In this document: one piece after another, positions 27,943-36,518 of the stretch
How positions within the stretch are numbered: position 1 is the first letter of the stretch
How the letters are laid out: each line of letters starts with the position of its first letter
NCBI RefSeq assembly: GCF_008386635.1
Contig: NZ_VUOE01000001.1
Coordinates: forward strand, 1,550,001 to 1,614,000
Direction: 5' to 3'
Source: Maribacter flavus
GTDB taxonomy: Bacteria; Bacteroidota; Bacteroidia; Flavobacteriales; Flavobacteriaceae
DNA: 64,000 bases
Program-made: the position numbers and the translations under genes
Notes under the pieces: model-generated
Told to the model about the DNA's origin: nothing
The model's input: only the letters and a program-made list of their open reading frames with translations
The model's database searches: none

Positions 27943-30348
27943 ATGAAGCCAGCCTTACCACTCCTTTTCTTCATTTTACTTATTTCCATATCAATAAACG
28001 GCCAAGAGTTTGAAATTTCGGGTAGTGTAAAGGACCAAAACGGAGACCCCCTAGTCTTTGCAAACGTTTTATTGAAGAATCAGGATTCGATATTGATTCA
28101 AGGTGCCGCTACGGACGAGTCGGGCCTATTTATCCTGAACAACGTTGAGAAAGGAATCTATCTAATATCTGCGAGTTATTTAGACAATACAAGTGAAACC
28201 CGTTCGATACAGGTTTCCACGGATTTGAGAACAGAGGATTTGATCATTCTAAAGACCGAGACCCAATTGGATGAGGTTGAGGTCGTGTATAAAAAACCTA
28301 CTATAGAGCAATTGGCGGACCGACTCATTTTTAACGTTAAAAACACATCCCTGTCCCAAGGTAATATCTGGGACATTTTAAAACAGACCCCGGGTGTTAT
28401 CATCGTGAACGATAAGATCAACATTAAAGGGAGTTCCAATATTGGGGTCATGATCAATGGCAGGTTGGTGAACATCCCGCAAGCCGATATAGTCAATCTG
28501 CTTTCGGGTAGTTCCGGCGACAATGTGGAATCCGTGGAGGTAATCTTGAATCCTCCGGCCAAATACAGTGCTGAGGGCGGACTTTTGTTAGACATAAAAA
28601 TGAAGAAAAACCTCATTGCCGGATATAATGGGTCCGTCTACAATAGATACACACAGGCGGTATTCCCAAAACATATAATCGGTACCGATCACTTTTTTAA
28701 GGGCAAGAAAACCGATTTTTCACTTTCCTACAGTTTTAGAAAAAGCAAGGATTTAAGAAGGTTTACGGACATTACCAATTTTTTCGACTCCGGAGCTATT
28801 ACGGACGTATGGACGACCGAACAAAGGACCGTTACCAGGAGCAATGAACATAACATTAATGGGTTTTTCGATTATCAGGTCAATGACAAAAACAGCCTTA
28901 GTTTTTCTACGATCAATTCGTTTACGGCTCCCGCCAATAGGTTTATCGATTCCAGCACCCTCATTGAAGATACTTCAGGTGATTTACTATCCAGTTTTCT
29001 AACGGTAAACGATTCCGATTATGACGCCCTTAACTCGGCATATTATCTGGACTGGACCCATAAGTTCAATAAGAAAGGCGAACAAATTTCCCTGGCCTCC
29101 AATTATACCTATTATCAATATAACAGGGGACAGGATTTGGATACTGATTTTTTTGACAGCGACGGGATTCTTACCGGGGATAATGATTTCACCACACAAT
29201 CCAACCAAAAGACGGCCATCTACAGTGCCCAAGTAGATTACAACAACCCCATAAAAAAAACCACCACCTTGGAAACAGGTATGCGGTATTCCGGTATTAA
29301 CTCCCAATCGACCATTGGCCAAACAGGTTTTGATAGGACCCAACCGGGTATTGACCCAACAGAGGCGGGTGTTTTTGACTATGACGAGAAGATTATGGCG
29401 GGCTATGCAAGTCTCAACAACAATTGGGACACTTGGCAATTGAACATGGGGCTTAGGTCTGAATACACGGAGACTATAGGAGACCTGAACACGGCAAGTG
29501 AGCCTATTAAAAATTCCTATTTGGAGCTTTTTCCCTCTGTTTCGGCCCAACATGATTTCAAAAACAAGCACAATTTGGCCTTGCGGTACTACAGAAGGAT
29601 TACTAGGCCTAGATATAGTGATTTAAACCCATTCCAATTTTTTCAGAGCAACAATACGGTGGTAGAGGGCAACCCAAATCTAAGGCCCGCCATTAGGAAC
29701 TATGTTTCCTTGGAGTACGGCATCAAAAGGGATTATTCATTGGAAGTCTATTATTTTAATGATAACAATGATTTCTTTGAGCAAGTGGTACAAGACAATG
29801 AAAGCAATTTGCTCCGTTTTTTGAGCGTCAATTTGGAATCCAATGTCACTTATGGTGCCGAGTTTAGAATGAATAAGCGTTGGACGGGTTTTTGGGATAC
29901 CTACCTGTTACTTACCTATTACAATAAACAGACTAGTTTTAGGGATATCGATAGCGGAGCGATCGTAAGCAATGGTTTATGGACGGGAAACGTTAGGTTC
30001 AACAATTATTTTACGCTCTTAAAGAATCGTTCCCTATATGCGGATGTTCTTTTCAGGTACTCCTCGCCAATGGTACTTGGTAATTCCAGAAGGGAATCCA
30101 CAAGCCAACTTATACTTTCACTTAGCAAGACGTTTTGGCAGCGAAGGGCGGCATTGTCCTTTTCCTTTGATGATGTCTTCAACGATGGCAACTTCTTCTA
30201 TACCCGTAACTATCTCAATCAGGACAACAGCACTTTTTCCAGAAGGGAAACGCGATTGTTTTATATTGGGTTCAGATATAGGTTTGGGAACAACAAAATA
30301 CGGGACAACCAAAAACGAAAAAGTACGGACGAGGGGGATAGGATTTAA
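27943..30348 (+). CDS. Outer-membrane beta-barrel receptor, paralogue of the preceding gene
   Basis: An 801-residue protein with the same architecture as the gene before it: signal peptide MKPALPLLFFILLISISING, regulatory-like domain (ISGSVKDQNGDPLVFANVLL), plug-like region with WDILKQTPGVIIVND and NPPAKYSAEGG, and a barrel ending in an aromatic FRYRFG segment. The two genes align over their full length with many identical blocks, so they arose by tandem duplication. The 102-base gap leaves room for a separate promoter. The ligand is unknown. Confidence 0.85.
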   Translation: MKPALPLLFFILLISISINGQEFEISGSVKDQNGDPLVFANVLLKNQDSILIQGAATDESGLFILNNVEKGIYLISASYLDNTSETRSIQVSTDLRTEDLIILKTETQLDEVEVVYKKPTIEQLADRLIFNVKNTSLSQGNIWDILKQTPGVIIVNDKINIKGSSNIGVMINGRLVNIPQADIVNLLSGSSGDNVESVEVILNPPAKYSAEGGLLLDIKMKKNLIAGYNGSVYNRYTQAVFPKHIIGTDHFFKGKKTDFSLSYSFRKSKDLRRFTDITNFFDSGAITDVWTTEQRTVTRSNEHNINGFFDYQVNDKNSLSFSTINSFTAPANRFIDSSTLIEDTSGDLLSSFLTVNDSDYDALNSAYYLDWTHKFNKKGEQISLASNYTYYQYNRGQDLDTDFFDSDGILTGDNDFTTQSNQKTAIYSAQVDYNNPIKKTTTLETGMRYSGINSQSTIGQTGFDRTQPGIDPTEAGVFDYDEKIMAGYASLNNNWDTWQLNMGLRSEYTETIGDLNTASEPIKNSYLELFPSVSAQHDFKNKHNLALRYYRRITRPRYSDLNPFQFFQSNNTVVEGNPNLRPAIRNYVSLEYGIKRDYSLEVYYFNDNNDFFEQVVQDNESNLLRFLSVNLESNVTYGAEFRMNKRWTGFWDTYLLLTYYNKQTSFRDIDSGAIVSNGLWTGNVRFNNYFTLLKNRSLYADVLFRYSSPMVLGNSRRESTSQLILSLSKTFWQRRAALSFSFDDVFNDGNFFYTRNYLNQDNSTFSRRETRLFYIGFRYRFGNNKIRDNQKRKSTDEGDRI

Positions 30349-30349
30349 A

Positions 30350-30562
30350 TTAGAGCCCTATAATCATCGACCCACACACTCCAAGGCTAATCAGCATGTA
30401 GACACCTGCCAAGATCAGAAACACCTTGCCCCCCTTCTTTTTGTTTTTACCCATCAAAACAACGCCAATGATGCCTAAAAGTGCGGCCGGACCGAACATG
30501 ATGAGAAGTATCAGCACGAACAAACCATCCAAATTCCCTACCTCCATTGGAATTAAACTCAT
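30350..30562 (-). CDS. Small two-helix membrane protein
   Basis: A 70-residue protein with two hydrophobic helices (about 14-37 and 47-69) joined by a lysine-rich loop, GKNKKKGGK. Its ATG overlaps the TGA stop of the radical SAM gene in the four bases 30559-30562, which indicates translational coupling. I do not recognise the family. Its place at the end of the Lgt-like/radical SAM operon suggests a helper in a membrane lipid or lipoprotein reaction, which is inference. It ends only two bases from the convergent barrel gene. Confidence 0.7.
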   Translation of the reverse strand: MSLIPMEVGNLDGLFVLILLIMFGPAALLGIIGVVLMGKNKKKGGKVFLILAGVYMLISLGVCGSMIIGL

Positions 30563-31953
30563 ACTATTTCTTTTTGTAATTCTTGTAACCGATTTATTTT
30601 ATCATCCCTATAGAAAAGATTCATCGTTTCAAAGGGGATTATTTTATTGTCCTTGTTCACAATATGCACACAGGATTTTTTTATGGCCCTTACGTCAAAG
30701 TTATGGGCATCTATGAATTGCATGATGATTATCCTGAAAAGGTTGTCATAACCAAGTTCCGGCGCATCGATTTCCGGGAGGCAGCACATGATGCTTTTTA
30801 GGTTCTCCGATGCCTTTTCCACAGAATTTCCGGTACTGAAAAGTTCGATCATCTTTCCATGGAGCTGTTCGTCCTGTTCATAAATGATGGTGTTTTTTCC
30901 TTCGTTCAATAAATCGTCCGGATTTACATAGCGGGTCAAGGGACTCACTTCCCCGTCAATTTTTAAGGCATAGGCCATGACCAAAGCATCTGGGTTGCAG
31001 GGAACCGGGATAAGATCGTCCGGCTCAAAAATAGGGGATTGTTCCAAAATCTTTCTACGAACCTCCGTAAGCGTAATCCTGTTTTCGTCCACCTCAAAAT
31101 TTTCCAACCGCCCAGCTATCTGTGTGGGTTGAAAGGTTATCCCGCGCACACATTTTTGTTGTAGGGCAAAATCTATGGTCTTTCCCATTTCGTGGTCGTT
31201 CAACCCCTTTTGAAGGGTAACAACCAAAGTGGTCGATAGGTTGAGTTGGTTCAAATGTTCCAACGCCTTAAGGCGGATATCCGCCAGGTCTGCCCCTCTC
31301 AAAGTTCGTAAAACGTGATTGTCCAGGGAATCGAACTGTAGGTAGATTTCAAAATCCGGCATGTAGGTGGCAAGTCGCTCCGCAAAATCAAATTCCTTGG
31401 CGATGCGTATGCCGTTTGTGTTGACCATTAAATGCCGAATGGGCAAGGACTTTGCATAGTCCAAAATCTCAAAAAACTGAGGATGTAAGGTAGGTTCGCC
31501 ACCACTAAGCTGAACCACATCCGGTTCCCTTTCGTTTTTTACAATCGCGTCCAGCATAGCTTTAACCTCGTCCAAGGTCCTGTGCCTGCCATAGTTAGGG
31601 GAAGAGCCCGCGTAACAGGTGGGGCAAGTTAGGTTGCATCGGTCCGTTACCTCAATGACAGTTAAGCAAGAGTGTTGTTCGTGATCAGGACAAAGCCCAC
31701 AATCATAGGGGCATCCGTAAAGGGCCTTTGTATTGAAAGTCTTAGGATACTCCGAAGCTTTATTGTAGTTCCTTATATTCTTATAATAGGGAATGTCATC
31801 GGCAATCAACACCTTGGAACGCCCATGCTCCGGACAGTTTTTCAACATATACACCTTTTCATCCTCAAAGACGATTTTAGCATCGATCCTGCGAAGACAG
31901 TCTGGACAAAGGCTTATCGTATAGTCATAATAGGTGTATTTTGCTTCGGGCAT
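30559..31953 (-). CDS. Radical SAM protein, tetraether-synthase/MJ0619-like
   Basis: A 464-residue radical SAM enzyme. The cluster motif CNLTCPTC is at 106-113. In front of it is a cysteine-rich region with CPDC at 16-19, Cys 40, and CPYDCGLCPDHEQHSC at 81-96. This N-terminal metal-binding region followed by 'VTDRCNLTC' is what I know from archaeal tetraether lipid synthase and the MJ0619 class D methylases. SGGEPTLHP near 150 is the usual SAM-binding GGE motif. The first 29 bases overlap the end of the Lgt-like gene and its stop overlaps the small membrane gene, so three genes form one coupled unit. The product may modify a lipid or another hydrophobic chain; the substrate is not known. Confidence 0.82.
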   Translation of the reverse strand: MPEAKYTYYDYTISLCPDCLRRIDAKIVFEDEKVYMLKNCPEHGRSKVLIADDIPYYKNIRNYNKASEYPKTFNTKALYGCPYDCGLCPDHEQHSCLTVIEVTDRCNLTCPTCYAGSSPNYGRHRTLDEVKAMLDAIVKNEREPDVVQLSGGEPTLHPQFFEILDYAKSLPIRHLMVNTNGIRIAKEFDFAERLATYMPDFEIYLQFDSLDNHVLRTLRGADLADIRLKALEHLNQLNLSTTLVVTLQKGLNDHEMGKTIDFALQQKCVRGITFQPTQIAGRLENFEVDENRITLTEVRRKILEQSPIFEPDDLIPVPCNPDALVMAYALKIDGEVSPLTRYVNPDDLLNEGKNTIIYEQDEQLHGKMIELFSTGNSVEKASENLKSIMCCLPEIDAPELGYDNLFRIIIMQFIDAHNFDVRAIKKSCVHIVNKDNKIIPFETMNLFYRDDKINRLQELQKEIV

Positions 31954-32686
31954 GTGTGAAGAATTGGCGGATAGTTTTCCAGTAATATAATAGGCAAATT
32001 AGACATAAAATTTGGATGCTGCTCAACCCCAAAACCAAAAAGGAATTCGGTTTTAAAAACTCTATGAAAAATCGAAACAGGAAATAGGTTATCATAAAAA
32101 TCTTGAAATGCATGCCACTTTCAAATTGCTCCCGTCGTTTCCGGAACTTTTTTATGAGGATAAAAAGGACTGTTAGGAATACGATTTCATACAGGGCAAT
32201 GGGATGTCTATAGACACCATCGCCCAAATCCGTTCCTAGAAAAAAAGCGGTTTCTTTCCCATAGGTAAACTCCTTGATACCCGATACAAAGCAGCCTATC
32301 CTACCAATAATGATTCCTAAAATAATGGGGAGGGTAAATAGATCGCCGGACGACTGTTTTTCCCCGATTATTTTTTTGACCATTTCAACTCCAAGCACCC
32401 CCCCAAAAAGTCCGCCCATAATGGTTTTATTGTTCAAAATAGCAACCCACCCTTGTTCCCAATGTAGCAAGGGGTTTTCCAAAAAGGCGACCACTCGTGA
32501 GAAAAAAAGGGCGCCAAAAATGGCTCCGATAATAATGGAAAGTCGGTTGTTGGAGGATATAGTGTCCGTGGAATTTTTCCTTAGGAAAAGATAATAACGA
32601 AATCCTACAAAGAAGGCAACATACTCCAATATGAGGTGCATGTTCAGATGTATACCAAAAATGACGGGCTCAAAGGGGATGGTCAT
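31925..32686 (-). CDS. Lgt-like prolipoprotein diacylglyceryl transferase homologue
   Basis: A 253-residue membrane protein with about seven helices. Lgt transfers diacylglyceryl from phosphatidylglycerol to the lipobox Cys. Matches: MGGLFGGVLGV at 90-100, the signature core GRIGCF at 128-133, HPIALYE at 161-167 (Lgt has HPTQLYE) and FLFRFFIEFLKPN near 203-214 (R205 and E209). Differences from classical Lgt: the His before GG (His103 in E. coli) is a Met, and the Asn of GRIGNF is a Cys. These changes and the operon with a radical SAM gene suggest a diverged activity rather than the housekeeping Lgt. ATG at 32686, 17 bases after the PD40 lipoprotein gene. Confidence 0.8.
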   Translation of the reverse strand: MTIPFEPVIFGIHLNMHLILEYVAFFVGFRYYLFLRKNSTDTISSNNRLSIIIGAIFGALFFSRVVAFLENPLLHWEQGWVAILNNKTIMGGLFGGVLGVEMVKKIIGEKQSSGDLFTLPIILGIIIGRIGCFVSGIKEFTYGKETAFFLGTDLGDGVYRHPIALYEIVFLTVLFILIKKFRKRREQFESGMHFKIFMITYFLFRFFIEFLKPNSFLVLGLSSIQILCLICLLYYWKTIRQFFTHARSKIHLL

Positions 32687-32703
32687 TTAAAAGCAATAAA
32701 ATG

Positions 32704-33810
32704 CTACTCTTGCCACTCCGCAATAAAGAGATTCGTATCCCTGGTGCCACCATTATTTCGGTTGCTGGAAAAGGCCAAGTATTTACCGTCGTTGGAAAAA
32801 ACAGGGAAGGCGTCAAAGGTTTCCCCATGGGTTACACGCTCCAAATTCTTGCCGTCGATGTCGATAAAATAGAGGTTAAAAGGAAACCCCTTTTCGGCCT
32901 CAAAGTTACTGGAGAACAATACCTTTTTCCCCGAAGGATGAAAGAACGGGCTCCAGTTGGCATTTCCCAAAAAGGTCAATTGTTTCAAATCGCTTCCATC
33001 GGCATTACAAATAAAGAGCTCCATTTCCGTTGGTTCTACCAAGCCTTCGGCCAATAAATCCTTATACTTTTTTATGGCCTCGGGGGTTTTGGGTCTGGAT
33101 GCCCTAAAAATAAGCTTGGTACCGTCCGGGGAGAAAAAAGCCCCACCGTCATAGCCCAGTTCGTTGGTTATCTGTTTTACGTCCGTTCCGTCCAAGTTCA
33201 TGGTGTATAGTTCCAAATCGCCGCTTCGGGTGGAAGTAAATACTATTTTATCGCCTTTTGGGGAAACGGTCGCCTCGGCATCATATCCGGGCTCATCCGT
33301 CAATTGCGCCGTGATATTTCCCTCCAGGTCCGCCACAAAAATATCAAAGGAATCATAGACGGGCCAGACGTAGTTCCCATTTTTGCGAAGCGGTACTTCA
33401 GGACATTCCTTATCCGCCAAATGGGTGGAACCGTATACAAAATGTTTGTTGTCCGGTAAAAAATAGGCACAGGTGGTACGTCCGTACCCAGTGCTGACCA
33501 TGGGAGGAATGGAATCCGTAATACCATCGGCCACGTTCATCAAGAACATTTGATCGCAATTAAGGCCCCAGTTCGTATTGTTGGATTGAAAGATCATCTG
33601 TTTGTCGTCCCAACTCCAATAAGCTTCCGCATTGTCCCCGCCAAAAGTGATCTGCCGGATGCTTTTAAAATACTTTTCTTCCGGATAGATCAAGGTGTCC
33701 TCTCCCGCCATTAAGGAGGTGGTTGGCTCGGGAGTTGTTTCGGTCTTTTTGGTTTCGTTTTTACAGCTGAAAACAAGGCAGATAAGCCCTAAAAGGAATA
33801 AAATTCTCAT
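32704..33810 (-). CDS. PD40/TolB-like beta-propeller lipoprotein
   Basis: A lipoprotein of about 368 residues: MRILFLLGLICLVFSC is a lipobox signal. The rest is a series of WD40-like PD40 repeats with SPDGTKLIF, SPKGDKIVF, HPSGKKVLF and SNDGKYLAF, as in TolB or the propeller of peptidases. No peptidase domain follows. The ATG at 33810 is preferred over a TTG at 33831. It is transcribed away from the M28 peptidase gene; the two share a palindromic promoter region. It may be the first gene of the operon that continues into the Lgt-like gene. Confidence 0.88.
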   Translation of the reverse strand: MRILFLLGLICLVFSCKNETKKTETTPEPTTSLMAGEDTLIYPEEKYFKSIRQITFGGDNAEAYWSWDDKQMIFQSNNTNWGLNCDQMFLMNVADGITDSIPPMVSTGYGRTTCAYFLPDNKHFVYGSTHLADKECPEVPLRKNGNYVWPVYDSFDIFVADLEGNITAQLTDEPGYDAEATVSPKGDKIVFTSTRSGDLELYTMNLDGTDVKQITNELGYDGGAFFSPDGTKLIFRASRPKTPEAIKKYKDLLAEGLVEPTEMELFICNADGSDLKQLTFLGNANWSPFFHPSGKKVLFSSNFEAEKGFPFNLYFIDIDGKNLERVTHGETFDAFPVFSNDGKYLAFSSNRNNGGTRDTNLFIAEWQE

Positions 33811-33819
33811 GGAGATGCG

Positions 33820-33836
33820 TATTTTTGTCAAAAATA
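33820..33836. promoter_or_regulatory. Palindromic divergent -7 elements
   Basis: TATTTTTG at 33820-33827 and its exact inverse CAAAAATA at 33829-33836, separated by one T. Each arm is a perfect TAnnTTTG -7 box, one for the M28 gene (ATG 16 bases on) and one for the PD40 lipoprotein gene (ATG 19 bases on, other strand). No good -33 TTG at standard spacing is visible for either side. Confidence 0.5.
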
Positions 33837-33842
33837 AAAGCT

Positions 33843-35069
33843 ATGCCGCGCAATCTAATACTTTTGTCCGTATTTTTTATTGTATTGACCTCCTGCAAAC
33901 AAGAAGTACAAAAGAAGGTCACCCTACGGGAAGATGTAGCCTTTTTGGCGAACGACAGCCTACGAGGGCGTGAAACAGGTACTCCGTACGAAAAAGAGGC
34001 GGCCCGGTATTTGGAAGAACGTATGCGGAGTATTGGATTGTTGCCCAAAGGGAACTCAGGCACCTATTTCCAGACCTTTAGTTTCAAGCCGAAAAATGAC
34101 CCGCATGCCGAAGTACAATTTGTGGATGGCGATAGCACCATTACCGGAACCAATGTCATAGGGTATATTGACAATAAGGCCGATAAGACCGTTATCATTG
34201 GCGCCCATTACGACCATTTGGGGATGGGGGGAGAAGGCTCTTTGTATGCCGATGGCGAGGCCATTCACAATGGGGCGGACGATAATGCCAGCGGTGTGGC
34301 CGTATTGTTGCAATTGGCGGCTAAACTCATGGATACGATAACACGGCACAACTACCTTATCATGGCCTTTTCCGGAGAGGAAATGGGCCTTTTGGGGAGT
34401 AATTATTTCTCAAAAAACCCCACGATCGATTTGTCAAAGGCGAATTACATGCTCAACATGGATATGGTAGGGCGCATGCGCGAGGATAAGACCCTTTCCA
34501 TTAGCGGCACCGGAACGGCTCCCATTTGGAGTCAGGTATTGAACAGTAACAACCCCGGATTCAAATTGGTGTTGAGCGAATCTGGTGTGGGACCCAGCGA
34601 CCATACCTCTTTTTATTTACAGGATATTCCCGTACTGCATTTTTTCACGGGGCAACACGAGGATTACCATAAGCCTTCGGACGATTTCGACAAACTGAAT
34701 TATGAAGGGATGGAAATGATCACGGATTACATCCTTTCCGTCATCTATGATTTGGACGACGACGCAAAGCTGGCCTTTAGAAAAACGAAAAACGAAAGTG
34801 AGGAAACCCCACGATTTAAAGTAGCCCTGGGTGTAATGCCCGATTATTTATTTGATGGAAATGGGATGCGCATAGACGGCGTTACCGACGGTAGGCCTGC
34901 AGCCGCGGCCGGACTCCAAAAGGGGGACGTGGTCGTTCAATTGGGCGACAGTACCGTAACGGATATGATGAGCTACATGCGCGCACTTTCCATTTTTGAG
35001 GAGGGCGATGCCACGGAAGTTATCGTTAATCGCAATGGCGAGAAAATCAAAGCAACTATTTCGTTTTAG
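33843..35069 (+). CDS. M28 family metallopeptidase with PDZ domain, lipoprotein
   Basis: A lipoprotein of about 408 residues starting MPRNLILLSVFFIVLTSC. The M28 di-zinc peptidase core shows GAHYDHLG near residue 115, GADDNASGVAVLL near 145, FSGEEMGLLGS near 175, NMDMVGRM near 205 and a late His in HKPSDDFDKLN. A C-terminal PDZ domain covers about 325-408 (GRPAAAAGLQKGDVVVQLGD). Such proteins act as aminopeptidases in the periplasm. The ATG at 33843 is preferred over the longer frame at 33825, because the shorter one starts at the signal peptide and lies just after the -7 element. Confidence 0.93.
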   Translation: MPRNLILLSVFFIVLTSCKQEVQKKVTLREDVAFLANDSLRGRETGTPYEKEAARYLEERMRSIGLLPKGNSGTYFQTFSFKPKNDPHAEVQFVDGDSTITGTNVIGYIDNKADKTVIIGAHYDHLGMGGEGSLYADGEAIHNGADDNASGVAVLLQLAAKLMDTITRHNYLIMAFSGEEMGLLGSNYFSKNPTIDLSKANYMLNMDMVGRMREDKTLSISGTGTAPIWSQVLNSNNPGFKLVLSESGVGPSDHTSFYLQDIPVLHFFTGQHEDYHKPSDDFDKLNYEGMEMITDYILSVIYDLDDDAKLAFRKTKNESEETPRFKVALGVMPDYLFDGNGMRIDGVTDGRPAAAAGLQKGDVVVQLGDSTVTDMMSYMRALSIFEEGDATEVIVNRNGEKIKATISF

Positions 35070-35165
35070 GTTGAAATAAAAAGGTCTTTGCTTCAAAGTT
35101 TCTTTTCCTTATTAGGGATGGGTGTTTCGCGAAAATGGAACGCGGAGGGTCCGGGTTTTTCTTCT

Positions 35166-35340
35166 GATACTTTTTCCATCGCCGAAAAAGTATCCAAAAA
35201 GGCTAGGCTGATTCTGGGATACTTGAAATCCAAGAAGTCTTTGGCCCGCATCGCCCAGGCCGTTTCCGATTGCATCGGAATACTCTGTGGGCGATTTCCT
35301 TTTGCCAATTCCAAGGACTCCCGGATTTACTACGTATCCC
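35166..35340. repeat. Nested palindromic repeat element
   Basis: GATACTTTTTC (35166-35176) pairs exactly with 35184-35194. Then GGGATAC at 35216-35222 pairs with GTATCCC at 35334-35340, and further matching segments (AAATCC, GACT, CCAAG type) continue inward. The centre has TCGCCCA (35251-35257) with TGGGCGA (35288-35294) and TTCCGAT (35264-35270) with ATCGGAA (35274-35280). The result is one long stem with a small preceding hairpin. Confidence 0.7.
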
Positions 35341-35407
35341 AAAATAGGCCGGTTTACTCCCTAAAATTCATTTATGTTACCTGCTGAATTTAAAACCCAA
35401 AAAAGCT

Positions 35408-35429
35408 CCCCTCCCTGATTATGGAGGGG
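35408..35429. repeat. GC-rich 7-bp inverted repeat
   Basis: CCCCTCC at 35408-35414 and GGAGGGG at 35423-35429, with an 8-base loop. Similar 'cctccct' hairpins occur between Flavobacterial genes. There is no T run after it, so a standard terminator is doubtful. Confidence 0.5.
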
Positions 35430-35471
35430 TGCTTCCATGAAAAAGGAATGGGGAGGGTTGAATTAGCATCC

Positions 35472-35500
35472 TTTGTAAAGACCGTTTTTTACTATTTTTG
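35472..35500 (+). promoter_or_regulatory. Promoter of dus
   Basis: TTTG at 35472-35475 and TATTTTTG at 35493-35500 with a 17-base spacer match the Bacteroidota consensus (TTG, 17-23 bases, TAnnTTTG). Start codon at 35520, so the leader is about 13 bases. This supports the shorter start of the dus gene, since the longer frame would begin before the promoter. Confidence 0.7.
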
Positions 35501-35519
35501 CACCTCAAATGATTTGGTT

Positions 35520-36518
35520 ATGCCCAAAATCGGTGATATAGAACTACCTGATTTTCCGTTGCTACTGGCTCCTATGGAGGATGTGAGCGATCCACCCTTT
35601 CGTGCTTTATGCAAGGAGCAGGGAGCCGATGTGGTCTTTACCGAGTTCATTTCTTCAGAGGGCCTAATTCGAGACGCTGCCAAAAGTGTTATGAAGTTGG
35701 ACATTTACGAAAAGGAACGTCCTGTGGGCATTCAGATTTTTGGGGCCAACTTGGATAGTATGTTGCAATGCGTGGAGATTGTGGAAAAATCAAACCCGGA
35801 CATCATAGATATCAATTTTGGTTGCCCGGTCAAAAAAGTAGTATCCAAGGGTGCAGGCGCTGGTATTTTGAAGGATATCGACTTGATGGTTTCCCTTACG
35901 GATGCCATGGTAAAACATACCAAACTCCCCATTACCGTTAAGACCCGTTTGGGCTGGGACGAGGATTCCATAAAAATCGTTGAGGTTGCGGAACGTTTAC
36001 AGGATGTTGGCTGCAAGGCCATTTCCATTCATGGGCGTACCCGTGCCCAAATGTATAAGGGCTACGCAAAATGGGAACCTATTGCGGAAGTAAAGAACAA
36101 TCCCCGGATGCATATACCCGTTTTTGGAAATGGGGATGTGGACACTCCCGAGGCCGCTATGAAAATGCGCGATGAATACGGACTTGACGGTGCCATGATC
36201 GGAAGGGCCAGTATTGGATATCCTTGGTTTTTTAGGGAAGTAAAACACTATTTTAAGACCGGTGAACATCTTGCCCTTCCAACCATGCAAGAACGCGTGC
36301 ACGCCGCAAGAAGGCATTTACAGATGTCCATAGACTGGAAGGGGGAGAAACTAGGCGTTTTTGAAACCAGAAGACATTATACCAATTATTTCAAAGGGAT
36401 TCCCAATTTTAAGGAATACCGTATGAAAATGGTCACCAGCGATGATGCCGTGGATGTTTTTGATGCCTTTGATGAGGTGCTTGAAAAATTTGGAGACTAT
36501 CAGTTCGAGCAAGTTTAA
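35520..36518 (+). CDS. dusB: tRNA-dihydrouridine synthase
   Basis: A 332-residue FMN enzyme that reduces uridines in tRNA D-loops. The N-terminal LLLAPMEDVSDPPFRALC and FTEFISSEGL are characteristic, the catalytic Cys is in INFGCPVKKVVSKGAGAGIL near residue 100, and SIHGRTRAQMYKG near 170 and GNGDV near 205 complete the flavin barrel. DusB-type is my reading from these blocks. ATG at 35520 is chosen because a perfect promoter lies at 35472-35500; the upstream ATG at 35421 would be inside a hairpin and before the promoter. The stop overlaps the convergent permease gene by four bases. Confidence 0.93.
   Translation: MPKIGDIELPDFPLLLAPMEDVSDPPFRALCKEQGADVVFTEFISSEGLIRDAAKSVMKLDIYEKERPVGIQIFGANLDSMLQCVEIVEKSNPDIIDINFGCPVKKVVSKGAGAGILKDIDLMVSLTDAMVKHTKLPITVKTRLGWDEDSIKIVEVAERLQDVGCKAISIHGRTRAQMYKGYAKWEPIAEVKNNPRMHIPVFGNGDVDTPEAAMKMRDEYGLDGAMIGRASIGYPWFFREVKHYFKTGEHLALPTMQERVHAARRHLQMSIDWKGEKLGVFETRRHYTNYFKGIPNFKEYRMKMVTSDDAVDVFDAFDEVLEKFGDYQFEQV

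Larger units (their letters stand above)
35070..35471. other. Gene-free region with folded repeats
   Basis: About 400 bases between the M28 and dus genes. ORFs of up to 99 codons run through it on both strands, but they are by-products of inverted repeats. The region holds an 11-bp hairpin (35166-35194), a long nested imperfect hairpin (35216-35340) and a 7-bp GC-rich hairpin (35408-35429). It resembles an interspersed intergenic repeat more than a gene. Confidence 0.55.

Noticed and set aside
28999-29571. 190-codon reverse ORF
   Set aside because: Antisense within the second barrel receptor; no motif and no reasonable start context.
35088-35387. 99-codon forward ORF and opposite ORFs in the same place
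   Set aside because: They come from a palindromic repeat; no family resemblance, and the coding sense is the same on both strands.
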